Assembly: GCF_030555055.1 (NCBI RefSeq)
Contig: NZ_JAMOAO010000001.1
Coordinates: 5,456,001-5,520,000, forward strand
Source: Nocardiopsis sp. YSL2
GTDB lineage: Bacteria; Actinomycetota; Actinomycetes; Streptosporangiales; Streptosporangiaceae
DNA length: 64,000 bases
Direction of reading: 5' to 3'
Shown here: positions 34,089-42,146 of the stretch, piece after piece
Position numbering within the stretch: the stretch's first letter is position 1
Layout: each line of letters opens with the position of its first letter
The notes under the pieces: generated by a model
Told to the model about the DNA's origin: nothing
The model's input: the letters and a program-made list of their open reading frames with translations, nothing else
Databases searched by the model: none
Made by a program: the position numbers and the translations under genes

Positions 34089-34155
34089 GTCGCCAGTATG
34101 CCCGCTGCGCGTCGTGGCCGGTGGGCCGTCCCCGGCCGGGCCGCCGCGCGAAAAG

Positions 34156-34167
34156 CTGGAATTCCAG
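34156..34167. promoter_or_regulatory. Palindrome CTGGAATTCCAG upstream of the Rv3235-family gene
   Basis: Perfect 12-bp palindrome in the divergent region between the GDPD gene and the Rv3235-family gene. Two shorter inverted repeats (GCACA/TGTGC near 34171 and TCCTG/CAGGA near 34191) follow. Function is unknown. Confidence 0.35.
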
Positions 34168-34240
34168 GTGGCACACGGGTGTGCGGATCGCTCCTGGCAG
34201 GAGTGAAGGCGGATGTCCTCCCCATGGAAGGAACCTGTTC

Positions 34241-34705
34241 ATGTCGCACTCCCGGCCCTGTCACCCCTGCCCCCGGCTCCTCTGCCAGCGCGACTCCCTC
34301 GCCCACCGCCCCGTCACCACGCCCGCCCGCACGCCGCTGCGCCGCCCGGCCGCGGCCCGCCGCCGCGCACCGCTGCGCGGCCACCGCACCCCGGGCGAGG
34401 TGCACCTGCTGGCGCAGCGCGTGGCGGAGGTGCTGGTGGGCCGGCGCAGGCCCGAGGCCCTGCGCGACCAGCTGGCGGTGCCCGTGCGCGAGGAGCTGCG
34501 CCGCCTGCGCGGGTCGGTGCCCTGTGCTCTGGCGCCCCGCCTCACCCGGGTCTTCCACCAGCCCCTGCCCGGCCGCACCGTGGAGGCCAACGCCGTGATC
34601 ATGTGCGACCACCGCACCCGGGTCTTCGCCTTCCGGGCCCGCCGCGAGGACGACCGGTGGGTGTGCACCAGCCTGGAGACCGACACCTCCAGGCGCGCGC
34701 GGTGA
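34241..34705 (+). CDS. Rv3235-family protein
   Basis: 154 residues. The N-terminal 50 residues are basic and poorly conserved in character; the C-terminal part, GEVHLLAQRVAEVLVGRRRP, EALRDQLAVPVREELRRL, and ANAVIMCDHRTRVFAFRARR ending in a Trp-containing strand, is the pattern I associate with the Rv3235 family (DUF6459). These actinobacterial proteins, often near secA, have no established function. ATG 34241 is preceded by AAGGAAC. It precedes the S9 peptidase by 191 bases with a terminator between, so they are probably separate units. Confidence 0.75.
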   Translation: MSHSRPCHPCPRLLCQRDSLAHRPVTTPARTPLRRPAAARRRAPLRGHRTPGEVHLLAQRVAEVLVGRRRPEALRDQLAVPVREELRRLRGSVPCALAPRLTRVFHQPLPGRTVEANAVIMCDHRTRVFAFRARREDDRWVCTSLETDTSRRAR

Positions 34706-34711
34706 GCCGCC

Positions 34712-34742
34712 CCGGCCCGTGGCGCCGTTCCGGCGCCGGGCC
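34712..34742 (+). terminator. Hairpin after Rv3235-family gene
   Basis: Inner stem GGCGCCG / CGGCGCC with a TTC loop, extended by GGCCC / GGGCC outside, seven bases after the stop. Confidence 0.5.
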
Positions 34743-34847
34743 CGCCTCAGCGGTGAGTGAAATCCCCTGGATCTGCCCTCATCCGCGCAGATAGGGTCCT
34801 GCGGACACGGCCCCTGACCCGCCGGCCGGGGGCTCCCCAGGCCCACA

Positions 34848-34888
34848 GAAGGAGGAGGCGGCCCGGGCCCATCCGGCCCCGGGCCGCC
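34848..34888 (+). promoter_or_regulatory. Shine-Dalgarno plus 10-bp hairpin bridging to the S9 peptidase start
   Basis: GAAGGAGGAGGC (34848-34859) is a very strong ribosome site but lies about 40 bases from ATG 34897. A perfect stem GGCGGCCCGG (34857-34866) / CCGGGCCGCC (34879-34888) fills the gap. If folded, it leaves an eight-base spacing. No ATG, GTG or TTG stands at a normal distance from the site. Confidence 0.6.
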
Positions 34889-34896
34889 GACGATGC

Positions 34897-36801
34897 ATGA
34901 GACCCGTTGACATCGCCCGCCTGCACAGCCTCGGCGCACCCACCCTGTCCCCCGACGGCCGCCGCGCGGTCTTCACCCTCACCCGCCCCGACCTGGAGGC
35001 GGACACCTACACCAGCGCGCTGTGGACGGTCCCCACCGACGGCTCCGCGCCGCCCGCCCGCCTGACCCGGGGGGACCGCGACAGCGCCCCCTCGTACTCG
35101 CCCGACGGCCGCTGGATCGCCTTCCTGCGGGCCGACGGCGACAAGCGCCCCCAGATCCACGTGCTGCCCGCCGACGGCGGCGAGCCCTGGAAGGTGACCG
35201 ACCACCCCCTGGGCGCGGGCGAGATCGCCTGGAGCCCCGACTCCACCCGGATCGCCCACACCGCCCGCGTCCCCGAGCCCGGACGCTACGCGGGTACCGA
35301 GCCGGACAAGGAGCGGCCGCGCCGCATCACCGGGCTCAAGTACCGCCTCGACGGCCTGGGCTTCACCAACGACCGCCGCAGCCACGTGTTCGTCACGGCC
35401 CCGATCGATCCCTCCGGAGCTGCGGGCGAGCCGGTCCGGGTGACCGGCGGCGACGCCGACCACTCCGCCCCGCAGTGGCGCCCCGACGGCTCCGAACTGG
35501 TGTTCTGCGCCGCGCTGCACACCACCCGCGACACCGACCTGGTGGCGGACGCCTGGGCGTGCGCCCCGGAGGAGGGCGCCGAGCCGCGCCGGGTGAGCGC
35601 AGGCGACCTCGGCGTCAGCAGTGCGCGCTTCTCCCCGGACGGGTCGACCGTGTACTTCCTGGCCGACGAGCTCGGCGCGGACCTGAACGACTTCGTCGGG
35701 CAGACCACGGGCGCCTGGTCGGTCCCGGCCGACGCCTCGGCCGCGCCCACCCGGCTGACCCCCGGGGAGGGGCCCCGGCTCCAGCCGGGCCTGCGGGTGA
35801 CGGGGGACGGTCTGCTGGTTCTGGCCGAGAACCGGGGCGCCGTCGACCTGGTCCTGGTGCCCTTCGAAGCCGGTGTGCGACGGCTCTCCGCCGGCGGAGC
35901 GCAGACGCAGTCCTTCGACCACGTGGACGGGGCAGACGGCGGCGTCACCGTGGCGGTCGTGGCCGACGGGCGCAGCAGCGGTGAACTGGTGCTGGTCACC
36001 GCGGACGGGGAGCGGCGGCTCACCGGCTTCGCCGAGCTCGACCCGCTGCCGATGACGGAGCTGACGGCGCACACCGCCGACGGCTATCCCGTGCACGGGT
36101 GGGTGGCGCTCCCGGAGGGGGAGGGGCCGCACCCGGTCGTGCTCATGATCCACGGCGGTCCGTTCTCGCAGTACGGTCCCCAGCTCTTCGACGAGACCCA
36201 GGTCTACGCCGCCGCCGGGTACGCGGTGGTGATGTGCAACCCGCGCGGCTCCTCGGGCTACGGGCACGACCACGGCCGGGCGATCATCGGCTCCGTGGGA
36301 GCGACCACCGCGACCGACGTGCTGGCGTTCCTGGACGAGGCGCTCAAGGACGACCGGCTCGACGCGGCGCGCGTGGGGATCATGGGCGGCTCGCACGGCG
36401 GGTTCATGACGACGTGGATCGCCGCGCACCACGGTGAGCGGTTCCGCGCGGCCATCAGCGAGCGCGCCGTCAACGCGCTGGACAGCTTCCACGGTTCCTC
36501 CGACATCGGGGCGTTCTTCCCCGGTCCGCTGTACGGGCCGCCGGAGGTCTGGGCGAAGGAGAGCCCGCTGACCTACGCCGACCGGATCGACCTGCCCTTC
36601 CTGATCATCCACTCCGAGCAGGACTGGCGCTGCCCGGTGGAACAGGCGCAGCGGCTGTTCGTGGCGTTGCGCGCACGCGGGCACGAGACGGAGATGCTGC
36701 TCTTCCCGGGGGAGGGGCACGAGATGTCGCGCTCGGGCCTGCCCAGCCACCGGGTGGCCAGGTTCGAGGCCGTCCTGGACTGGTGGGCGCGCCACCTGTG
36801 A
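34897..36801 (+). CDS. S9-family serine peptidase (acylaminoacyl/dipeptidyl peptidase type)
   Basis: 634 residues, no signal peptide, probably cytoplasmic. Residues 1 to about 370 are beta-propeller blades of WD40-like/TolB type (LSPDGRRAVF, YSPDGRWIAF, WSPDSTRIAH, FSPDGSTVYF). The rest is the prolyl-oligopeptidase hydrolase domain: VVLMIHGGPFSQYG, VVMCNPRGSSGYGHDHGRAI, nucleophile GIMGGSHGGFMT, Asp in HSEQDWRCPVEQAQRLF and His in FPGEGHEMSRSG. It should trim short peptides. ATG 34897 gives the family start IARLHSLGAPTLSPDG; an ATG at 34893 is out of frame and closes after five codons. Its strong ribosome site is separated by a hairpin. Confidence 0.92.
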   Translation: MRPVDIARLHSLGAPTLSPDGRRAVFTLTRPDLEADTYTSALWTVPTDGSAPPARLTRGDRDSAPSYSPDGRWIAFLRADGDKRPQIHVLPADGGEPWKVTDHPLGAGEIAWSPDSTRIAHTARVPEPGRYAGTEPDKERPRRITGLKYRLDGLGFTNDRRSHVFVTAPIDPSGAAGEPVRVTGGDADHSAPQWRPDGSELVFCAALHTTRDTDLVADAWACAPEEGAEPRRVSAGDLGVSSARFSPDGSTVYFLADELGADLNDFVGQTTGAWSVPADASAAPTRLTPGEGPRLQPGLRVTGDGLLVLAENRGAVDLVLVPFEAGVRRLSAGGAQTQSFDHVDGADGGVTVAVVADGRSSGELVLVTADGERRLTGFAELDPLPMTELTAHTADGYPVHGWVALPEGEGPHPVVLMIHGGPFSQYGPQLFDETQVYAAAGYAVVMCNPRGSSGYGHDHGRAIIGSVGATTATDVLAFLDEALKDDRLDAARVGIMGGSHGGFMTTWIAAHHGERFRAAISERAVNALDSFHGSSDIGAFFPGPLYGPPEVWAKESPLTYADRIDLPFLIIHSEQDWRCPVEQAQRLFVALRARGHETEMLLFPGEGHEMSRSGLPSHRVARFEAVLDWWARHL

Positions 36802-36807
36802 CCGGCC

Positions 36808-36835
36808 GGGGCCGGGGCCCGACGGCCCCGGCCCC
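36808..36835 (+). terminator. Strong terminator after S9 peptidase
   Basis: Perfect 12-bp stem GGGGCCGGGGCC / GGCCCCGGCCCC with loop CGAC, followed by CGTTT. Confidence 0.8.
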
Positions 36836-36850
36836 CGTTTCTTCGGCTGT

Positions 36851-36864
36851 GTGGTTCATGTCAC
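36851..36864. promoter_or_regulatory. Crp-like site GTG-N6-GTCAC upstream of NlpC/P60 gene
   Basis: GTG-GTTCAT-GTCAC fits the Streptomyces Crp consensus GTG(N6)GNCAC. It stands about 430 bases upstream of the NlpC/P60 start. Mycobacterial and streptomycete Crp proteins are known to control cell-wall hydrolase genes, which makes the match plausible. Confidence 0.4.
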
Positions 36865-37278
36865 GGGTTCAGGTGTCATGACCTTGTTTTGACGTGCGAT
36901 GAGCGGGCAGAGAATGTGTCCGTTTCTCCTCCGTGGCGGGTGATCCCGGTTGCTGGGAAGGTTCGTGCAGGTCAGGGGGTTGCCCAAGGGAAGGTAACGA
37001 AAGGGTCGCGTTCGGGTCGGGGATGAATTAGTGTTCCCTCAGGCCGGAACGCCCTGATCTGTCACCACCTGGGTGACGGCGTCCGGTCTCCGTCGCACTC
37101 TGCTCATCTTGTCCGTCCTTGTCCCAGGAGCAGAGGCCGCCGCAGACAGCCGGCCCGCCCCCGCGGCCCACACGCCGCAGCCGGACCCCCTCCCACGCAT
37201 CCCCGCACACCTGCCACAGGTGTGCCTTCGGGATGCCCTGCGCCGGTAGGCGGGAGTGGGAGGAAGGCAGTCGGTCCA
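36865..37278 (+). other. Long leader region of the NlpC/P60 gene
   Basis: No gene is seen on either strand. The region is AT-richer around 36880-37040 (a likely promoter zone, with GAATTAGTG near 37025) and then GC-rich. A hairpin CACACCTG / CAGGTGTG stands at about 37206-37225. GGTAGGCGGGAG near 37246 recalls the 3-prime end of ydaO-type c-di-AMP riboswitches, which often precede such genes, but I could not fit the rest of that consensus. Confidence 0.4.
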
Positions 37279-38280
37279 GTGACTCGCACACCCCGTTCGC
37301 GTACCCCGCGCCGTGGCGCCACGGTCGGCGCCCTCACCCTGGGCGCCCTCGTCCTGTCGTCGGGCCTGGCCGCGGCCGAGCCCACCCAGGAGGAGGCCCA
37401 GGAGCGCTACGAGGAGCTCCAACAGGAGCTGTCCGAACTCAACGAGGCCTACAACCAGGCCCAGGAGGACCACGTGGCGGCCGAGGTCGAGGCCGAGGAG
37501 GTCGAGGGGCGGCTGGAGGCGGCCGAGGAGGAGCTGGACGAGGTGTCCGGCCAGGCCGTCAACATCGCCCAGTCCGCCTACGTCGGCGCCAGCTACAGCA
37601 CCTTCGGCGTCCTCTTCGGCGTCTCGCCCGACGACGCCCTGCAGAACATCGCCGACCTGGACTTCCTGTCCGTGGGGCAGGACATCGTCCTGGAGGACCA
37701 CGTCGGGGCGGTCGAGCGCTTCGAGGGGCTCAAGACGCAGGCCCAGGAGGCCGAGACCGCCGCCGCCGAGGCCGTGGAGGCCGCCGAGGCGGCCCAGGAG
37801 GAGGGCGAGGCCGCGCTGGAGGAGCAGGAGGAGCTCGTCGCCGAGCTCGCCCCGGAGCCGGTCGCGGCCCCCTCCTCCGGCGGATCCGCGCAGAACGCGC
37901 AGGCCGCGGCGGCCTCGGGCGACGTCCAGGCCGTCCTGGACTTCGCCCGCGCCCAGATCGGCAAGCCCTACGTGTGGGGCGGTACCGGTCCGGACTCCTA
38001 CGACTGCTCGGGCCTGGTCCAGGCCGCCTGGGCGCAGGCCGGGGTCAGTCTGCCCCGCACCACCTACGACCAGGTCAACGCCGGTACGCCCGTCTCACGC
38101 GACGAGCTGCAGCCGGGCGACCTGCTGTTCTTCTACAGCGCGTCGGCGCCCAGCCACGTGGGGATCTACTCCGGCGACGGCATGATGATCCACGGCTCCA
38201 ACCCCTCCAAGCCGCTGGAGGAGGTCGACCTGGCCTCGTACTGGGACAGCGTCTTCACCGGCGCGGTCCGGGTGGGCTGA
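37279..38280 (+). CDS. Secreted NlpC/P60 peptidoglycan endopeptidase (RipA-like)
   Basis: 333 residues. A signal peptide covers about residues 1-33 (ATVGALTLGALVLSSGLAAA). Residues 35-110 and 145-190 are Glu/Ala-rich coiled coils (EEAQERYEELQQELSELNEA). The C-terminal NlpC/P60 domain has catalytic Cys243 in YDCSGLVQAAW, His293 in SHVGIYSG and a third polar residue in MMIHGSN. It should cut the stem peptide of peptidoglycan during growth or division. GTG 37279 is the only start that gives a signal peptide; GGGAGGAAGG lies rather far upstream, 12-20 bases. Long leader and possible Crp site suggest transcriptional and RNA-level control. Confidence 0.9.
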   Translation: MTRTPRSRTPRRGATVGALTLGALVLSSGLAAAEPTQEEAQERYEELQQELSELNEAYNQAQEDHVAAEVEAEEVEGRLEAAEEELDEVSGQAVNIAQSAYVGASYSTFGVLFGVSPDDALQNIADLDFLSVGQDIVLEDHVGAVERFEGLKTQAQEAETAAAEAVEAAEAAQEEGEAALEEQEELVAELAPEPVAAPSSGGSAQNAQAAAASGDVQAVLDFARAQIGKPYVWGGTGPDSYDCSGLVQAAWAQAGVSLPRTTYDQVNAGTPVSRDELQPGDLLFFYSASAPSHVGIYSGDGMMIHGSNPSKPLEEVDLASYWDSVFTGAVRVG

Positions 38281-38290
38281 CCCGCGCGGG

Positions 38291-38312
38291 CGGCGCCGGC
38301 CGCGCGGCGCCG
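38291..38312 (+). terminator. Hairpin after NlpC/P60 gene
   Basis: CGGCGCC / GGCGCCG, seven-bp arms with an eight-base loop, ten bases past the stop. Confidence 0.45.
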
Positions 38313-38353
38313 ACCGGAGCGCCGCCGGGGTGGCCGGTGCCGCCCCGGCCGCG

Positions 38354-38359
38354 TATCCT
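38354..38359 (+). promoter_or_regulatory. Probable -10 hexamer TATCCT
   Basis: TATCCT ends seven bases before ATG 38367 and no ribosome site is present, so the small membrane-protein mRNA is probably leaderless. Confidence 0.4.
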
Positions 38360-38366
38360 TCCGCGC

Positions 38367-38540
38367 ATGGGACGACTTCTGATCAGGATCGCCGCAGGTG
38401 TCGCGGCCGTGCTGCTCCTCTTCTGGCTCCTCTCCATCGTGGTCGGCCTGCTGGTATGGATCGTCATGATCGCGGCCGTCGTCGGCGTGGTCTGGCTGGG
38501 CGTGAAGATGCTCAGGTCCGACACCGGACCCGGGCGCTGA
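38367..38540 (+). CDS. Small two-helix membrane protein
   Basis: 57 residues, almost entirely hydrophobic: IAAGVAAVLLLFWLLSIV and VWIVMIAAVVGVVWLGVKM form one long or two closely spaced membrane helices, with a basic N-terminus and a short polar tail. I do not recognise the family. Codon use is normal for the region, the start has a leaderless promoter, and a strong terminator follows at 38555, which together support a real gene. Function is unknown. Confidence 0.6.
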   Translation: MGRLLIRIAAGVAAVLLLFWLLSIVVGLLVWIVMIAAVVGVVWLGVKMLRSDTGPGR

Positions 38541-38554
38541 GCCGCCGCCGGAGG

Positions 38555-38589
38555 GGAGGCGCCGTGCTCCGCGCGAGCGCGGCGCCTCC
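38555..38589 (+). terminator. Strong terminator
   Basis: GGAGGCGCCG pairs perfectly with CGGCGCCTCC; inside, GCTC pairs with GAGC around CGCGC. It begins 14 bases after the stop of the small membrane protein. Confidence 0.75.
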
Positions 38590-38666
38590 TGCGTGTGCGT
38601 GGCCCGCGCTCGCACGGATGCGTGACACCGGGGTGATCAGCACCACATGAGGACACCAAACAGGGT

Positions 38667-38685
38667 TATAGTGACTCTGTGTCAC
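38667..38685 (+). promoter_or_regulatory. Promoter -10 TATAGT and overlapping palindrome at the GT2 start
   Basis: TATAGT (38667-38672) lies six bases before GTG 38679, a near-consensus leaderless promoter. AGTGAC-TCTGT-GTCACT (38670-38685) overlaps it and the first codons; a protein bound there would block transcription start. Confidence 0.55.
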
Positions 38686-40406
38686 TGAATAAGTACGTAG
38701 GGTGCGATGGTGTCTCCCATCGAGGCCGGGTGGAACGCGTTCCGACCCGCGTCTTCCGCAACGACTGGGGTGCGCTGACACCGCCCGTCCTCGGACGCTG
38801 GACACCCGAGATGCGGGTCAGCGTGGTGATCCCGGCCCGAGGCGGCCAGCGCCGCCTCGATCTCGCCCTGGCCTCCCTGGCCGCCCAGACCTACCCCGGC
38901 GACCTGATCGAGGTCGTCGTCGTGGACGACCACTCCTCGCCACCCCTGCGGCTGCCCGCCCTGCGCCCCGAGCACTGCCGGATCCTGGCCGCTCCCGACG
39001 GCGGCTGGGGCGCCGGGTTCGGGCGCTCCTACGGTGCCCACGCCAGCACCGGCGACATCCTGCTCTGGATGGACGCCGACATGATCGCCGCCCCCGGCTT
39101 CGTCGAGGCTCAGGCCCGCTGGCAGCACACGCACGCCGAGTGCGTCACCCTCGGCCGGGTCCGCTTCGCCGACACCGGCCCGGCCCATCCCGCCGAAGTG
39201 CTCTCCCTGTCCCGGGCCGGACGGCTCCACGACGCCCTCGACACCGGGCGCCACCACGAGTGGATCACCCACCTGCTCGCGACCAGTGAGGATCTGCGCG
39301 ACGCCGACCACCTGGGCTTCCATGCCTACATGGGCGCGGCCGCCGCCCTGCGCCGCAGCCTGTACGAGGCGGCCGGCGGCGTCGACCCCGACCTGGACCT
39401 GGGCCAGGACACCGAGTTCGGCTACCGCCTCTGGCAGGCCGGAGCCGTCCTGCTGCCCGAGCCCGCGGCGACCGCCTGGCACGTCGGCCGAGCCACCACC
39501 GCCCGCACCCGCCTGCCCTCCGAGCGCTACCGCACCGAGGTCCTGGCCGAACTCATGCCCCACCCGCACGCCTACCGCGAGCGCCTCCCCGCGCACCGGC
39601 GCCGCGTCCCGCTCGTGCACGCCGTGGTCGACGTGCGCGGCGCCTCCTACGACCTCGTCCGCGGCTGCGTCGACCGCCTTCTGGACAGCGCCGAGACCGA
39701 CCTGGTGCTCACCCTGGTCGCCGACTGGGAGGGCGCCGACCACGACCCCGCGGCGCCCGGCGGCCCGCACCTGGACCTGCGCCTGGTCCAGGCCAACTAC
39801 CTGCGCGAGCCACGGATCACCTTCGCCGGGGCCCCGCCGCTCACCGGCTTTCCCTCGCCCTTCCTGCTCCAGGTGCCCGTCGCCTGGGGCCTGGGCCAGG
39901 TGGCCCTGTCCCGGCTCCTGGCCAGCGCCGAGCGCCACCGGGCCGGGCTCACCGAACTCTTCCCCGCGGCCTCGCCCTCCCACGACGCCGGAGTGCGGCT
40001 GTGGCGCACCAGGGCGCTGGCGCGAGCGCTGCGGGTCCGCGCGGACGGGGAGGACCTCGCCGACGTGGTCGCCGCCCTGCACGGCCGCTACCGCATCCAC
40101 GCGGGCGAGGACACGCTGGCCGACCTGTCCCTGTACCGGTCGGTCCCACCGCCACCGCGCGCCCAGTCGGACCCGCCCGCCCGCGCTCCCGCGGTCGCCG
40201 TGCCCCGGCAGTCCGGGCCTGCGGCTCCGGACGGGTCCGGTGTGTCCGAGGCGACGGCCGGGCGGGACGGCCGGGGCTCCGGGCAGGGGCGGCCGGCGGT
40301 CGGGGCGGTCGCCCCCGTCGGTGATCGTGCGGGCCGCGTCCGCGCCTGGCTCGCGGCCGTGTGGCACCGGACCCGCCGCCGGGGGCGCGGGCCCGCGCGC
40401 GCCTGA
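38679..40406 (+). CDS. Family 2 glycosyltransferase
   Basis: 575 residues. Residues 45-280 are a GT-A domain: MRVSVVIPARGGQRRLDLAL, VVVVDDHSSPPL, GDILLWMDADMIAAPGF (the DxD metal motif) and GVDPDLDLGQDTEFGYRLWQ (the ED-type acceptor-site motif). Residues 280-490 are an unassigned second domain, and the last 80 residues are a low-complexity Pro/Gly/Arg tail. There is no membrane helix, so it is cytoplasmic or peripheral. GTG 38679 is supported by TATAGT at leaderless distance, and RVFRNDWGALTPPVLGRWTP before the GT-A domain looks structured. The acceptor is unknown; cell-wall or exopolysaccharide synthesis is the usual role. Confidence 0.88.
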   Translation: MSLNKYVGCDGVSHRGRVERVPTRVFRNDWGALTPPVLGRWTPEMRVSVVIPARGGQRRLDLALASLAAQTYPGDLIEVVVVDDHSSPPLRLPALRPEHCRILAAPDGGWGAGFGRSYGAHASTGDILLWMDADMIAAPGFVEAQARWQHTHAECVTLGRVRFADTGPAHPAEVLSLSRAGRLHDALDTGRHHEWITHLLATSEDLRDADHLGFHAYMGAAAALRRSLYEAAGGVDPDLDLGQDTEFGYRLWQAGAVLLPEPAATAWHVGRATTARTRLPSERYRTEVLAELMPHPHAYRERLPAHRRRVPLVHAVVDVRGASYDLVRGCVDRLLDSAETDLVLTLVADWEGADHDPAAPGGPHLDLRLVQANYLREPRITFAGAPPLTGFPSPFLLQVPVAWGLGQVALSRLLASAERHRAGLTELFPAASPSHDAGVRLWRTRALARALRVRADGEDLADVVAALHGRYRIHAGEDTLADLSLYRSVPPPPRAQSDPPARAPAVAVPRQSGPAAPDGSGVSEATAGRDGRGSGQGRPAVGAVAPVGDRAGRVRAWLAAVWHRTRRRGRGPARA

Positions 40407-40716
40407 CCCGCCGCGACGGCCTGACCCGCACTCGCGGTGACCGGGCCCGCCGTCCCTGGGCGGGCGCCGGCCCTCCCGTCGACCTCACGCCGCACGCGCG
40501 GTGCGGGAGGGAACCGGGATGGTCGGTGCTGTGCGTGGGACTCGGCGGGATCCGGCGCAGGCTGGACCGGGCGCGGCCCGGGGCCCGCCGACGCTGCCGG
40601 GCCGACGGGGGAAGACGCCGGCCCGACGAACGGGCGGGCACCGCGGAGCGCGCCACCACCCGGCCGCAGGGGTGACCGAGTGCGATGCGATCACTGCGTA
40701 CGGTACCCGATCGGGA
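40407..40716. other. 310-base gap without a gene
   Basis: GC-rich spacer between the GT2 gene and the pstS terminator. All frames are arginine/glycine-rich shadows with no ribosome site; I see nothing functional here. Confidence 0.5.
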
Positions 40717-40759
40717 GGGGGCGGCGGACACGCCGCGGTGCGGTGTGTCCGCCGCCCCC
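40717..40759 (-). terminator. Very strong terminator after pstS
   Basis: Perfect 15-bp stem GGGGGCGGCGGACAC / GTGTCCGCCGCCCCC with a 13-base loop, 17 bases beyond the pstS stop. Confidence 0.85.
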
Positions 40760-40776
40760 CGGGCGTGCGCCGCGGA

Positions 40777-41955
40777 TCAGTCCGCGGCGCCGATCGCGTC
40801 GATCGACTCCAGCAGCTGTTCGCGCAGCGACTCGTTCACCGGTGTGGAGCCCGTCTCCTCCGAGACCAGCTCCTGGCCCTCCGGGCTGACCACGTAGCGC
40901 AGGAACGCCTGGACCCGCTCGGTGATCCGGGCGTCGTCGTACTCCGCGCACACCGCCTCGTAGCTCACCAGCACGAGCGGATAGCTGCCCGGCTCGGTCG
41001 TGCCGTAGTCCAGGGCCAGCGCCAGGTCGAACTCGCTGGCGTTCTCCTCACGGCGGGGGGAGTCGGCGACCACCTGCGCCGCGGCCTCCGGCGAGATCTC
41101 CACGAACTCCCCGCCCACGCCCACGGCGACCGTGGACATCTCGTGCACGTGGGACATCTCCACGTATCCGATGGCCCCCTCGGCGCGCCCGACCGTGTCC
41201 GCGATACCGCTGTTGCCCTGGGCGGACTCGCGCGGCGTGATCGGCCACATGCCGTCCGCCTCGTGCGGCCAGGCGTCCGGCGCGGCCTCCTGCAGGTATC
41301 GCGTGAAGTTCTCCGTGGTCCCGGAGTCGTCGGCGCGGTTGACCGGGGTGATCGGCATGTCGGGCAGGTCCGCGTCCGGGTTCGCCTCGGCGATCTCAGG
41401 ATCGTCCCAGTGGGTGATCTCCTGGTTGAAGATCTTGGCGATCGTGTCCGGCCGCAGGTTCAGCGAGTCCACGCCCTCCAGGTTGAAGACCACGGCGATG
41501 GCGACCACGTACGCGGGCAGGTTGAGGGTGTTCGCGCCCCCGCACCGCTCCATCGCGTCGGTGTTCTCCTCGGGGGTGAAGGCGGCGTCCGTCCCGGCGA
41601 AGTCGACCGCGCCGTCGATGAACTGGCTGCGGCCGCCGCCCGACCCGATCGAGTCGTAGTACACGCGTGCGTCCTCGCACGCCGACTGGTAGCCCGCGAT
41701 CCAGGTGGTCATCGCGTTCTCCTGGGCGCTGGACCCCGCCCCCGAGAGGCTGCCGGAGAAGCACTCCAGGTCCGCGGGCGTCGGCAGGTCCCGCGCCCCC
41801 GGCACGGCGTTGTCGCTGCCGCAGGCGGTGGCCGCCAGCAGCAGGCCGGCCAGCGCGGCCGAGGCCGCACCCCGGTGGGCGCCGAGCGGGCGCTGGGCTC
41901 GGGTCTGGGTGCGCGAACGCTTCTTGGACGGCACGACTGGATCTGTCCCCTTCAT
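40777..41955 (-). CDS. pstS: Phosphate ABC transporter substrate-binding lipoprotein
   Basis: 392 residues. The N-terminus is basic, then hydrophobic with lipobox TACGS (LAGLLLAATACGSDN). Phosphate-binding segments are recognisable: SLSGAGSSAQENAMTTW, YDSIGSGGGRSQFIDGAVDF, FAGTDAAFT, and VNRADDSGTTENFTRYL. Typical PstC, PstA and PstB genes do not follow; a strong terminator does, so this is a solitary copy. ATG 41955 has GAGAGGACC about 11 bases upstream; GTG at codon 8 is possible. A PhoP-box-like element (GTTCCATCACC) occurs upstream only once, so Pho control is unproven. Confidence 0.92.
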   Translation of the reverse strand: MKGTDPVVPSKKRSRTQTRAQRPLGAHRGAASAALAGLLLAATACGSDNAVPGARDLPTPADLECFSGSLSGAGSSAQENAMTTWIAGYQSACEDARVYYDSIGSGGGRSQFIDGAVDFAGTDAAFTPEENTDAMERCGGANTLNLPAYVVAIAVVFNLEGVDSLNLRPDTIAKIFNQEITHWDDPEIAEANPDADLPDMPITPVNRADDSGTTENFTRYLQEAAPDAWPHEADGMWPITPRESAQGNSGIADTVGRAEGAIGYVEMSHVHEMSTVAVGVGGEFVEISPEAAAQVVADSPRREENASEFDLALALDYGTTEPGSYPLVLVSYEAVCAEYDDARITERVQAFLRYVVSPEGQELVSEETGSTPVNESLREQLLESIDAIGAAD

Positions 41956-42146
41956 CGGTCTCGGTGGTCCTCTCCGTGTGTGCACCGCGCGCGGCCCCTC
42001 CGGGGCGGTTCGCCGCAGGTGATGGAACACCGCCGAGCATTTAACCATTGGCGGGCCGTGGCCCCGACCCGGGTCCCGCGGGCCACGGATGCGCCGGACC
42101 TGCGGCGGCATGCATGACACGCGGGCGGGACGGGCACGGATCATCC

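Noticed and set aside
29022-34598. Open frame of 1,858 codons on the plus strand
   Set aside because: It lies antisense to SNF2, UMF1 and GDPD genes, all with clear motifs. Its translation is low-complexity Gly/Arg/Gln/Pro, as expected from a shadow frame in very GC-rich DNA.
37020-37278. ydaO-type c-di-AMP riboswitch before the NlpC/P60 gene
   Set aside because: GGTAGGCGGGAG and GGGGATGAAT are suggestive, but the conserved GGGGACC and CCGACAGCTAACC parts could not be found in the right order. Only a covariance search could settle it.
40407-40716. Small gene between GT2 and pstS
   Set aside because: All frames are Arg/Gly/Pro-rich, without ribosome site, promoter or recognisable domain.
41956-42146. 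PHO box upstream of pstS
   Set aside because: Only one unit like GTTCCATCACC is present; PhoP sites need at least two direct repeats of 11 bases.
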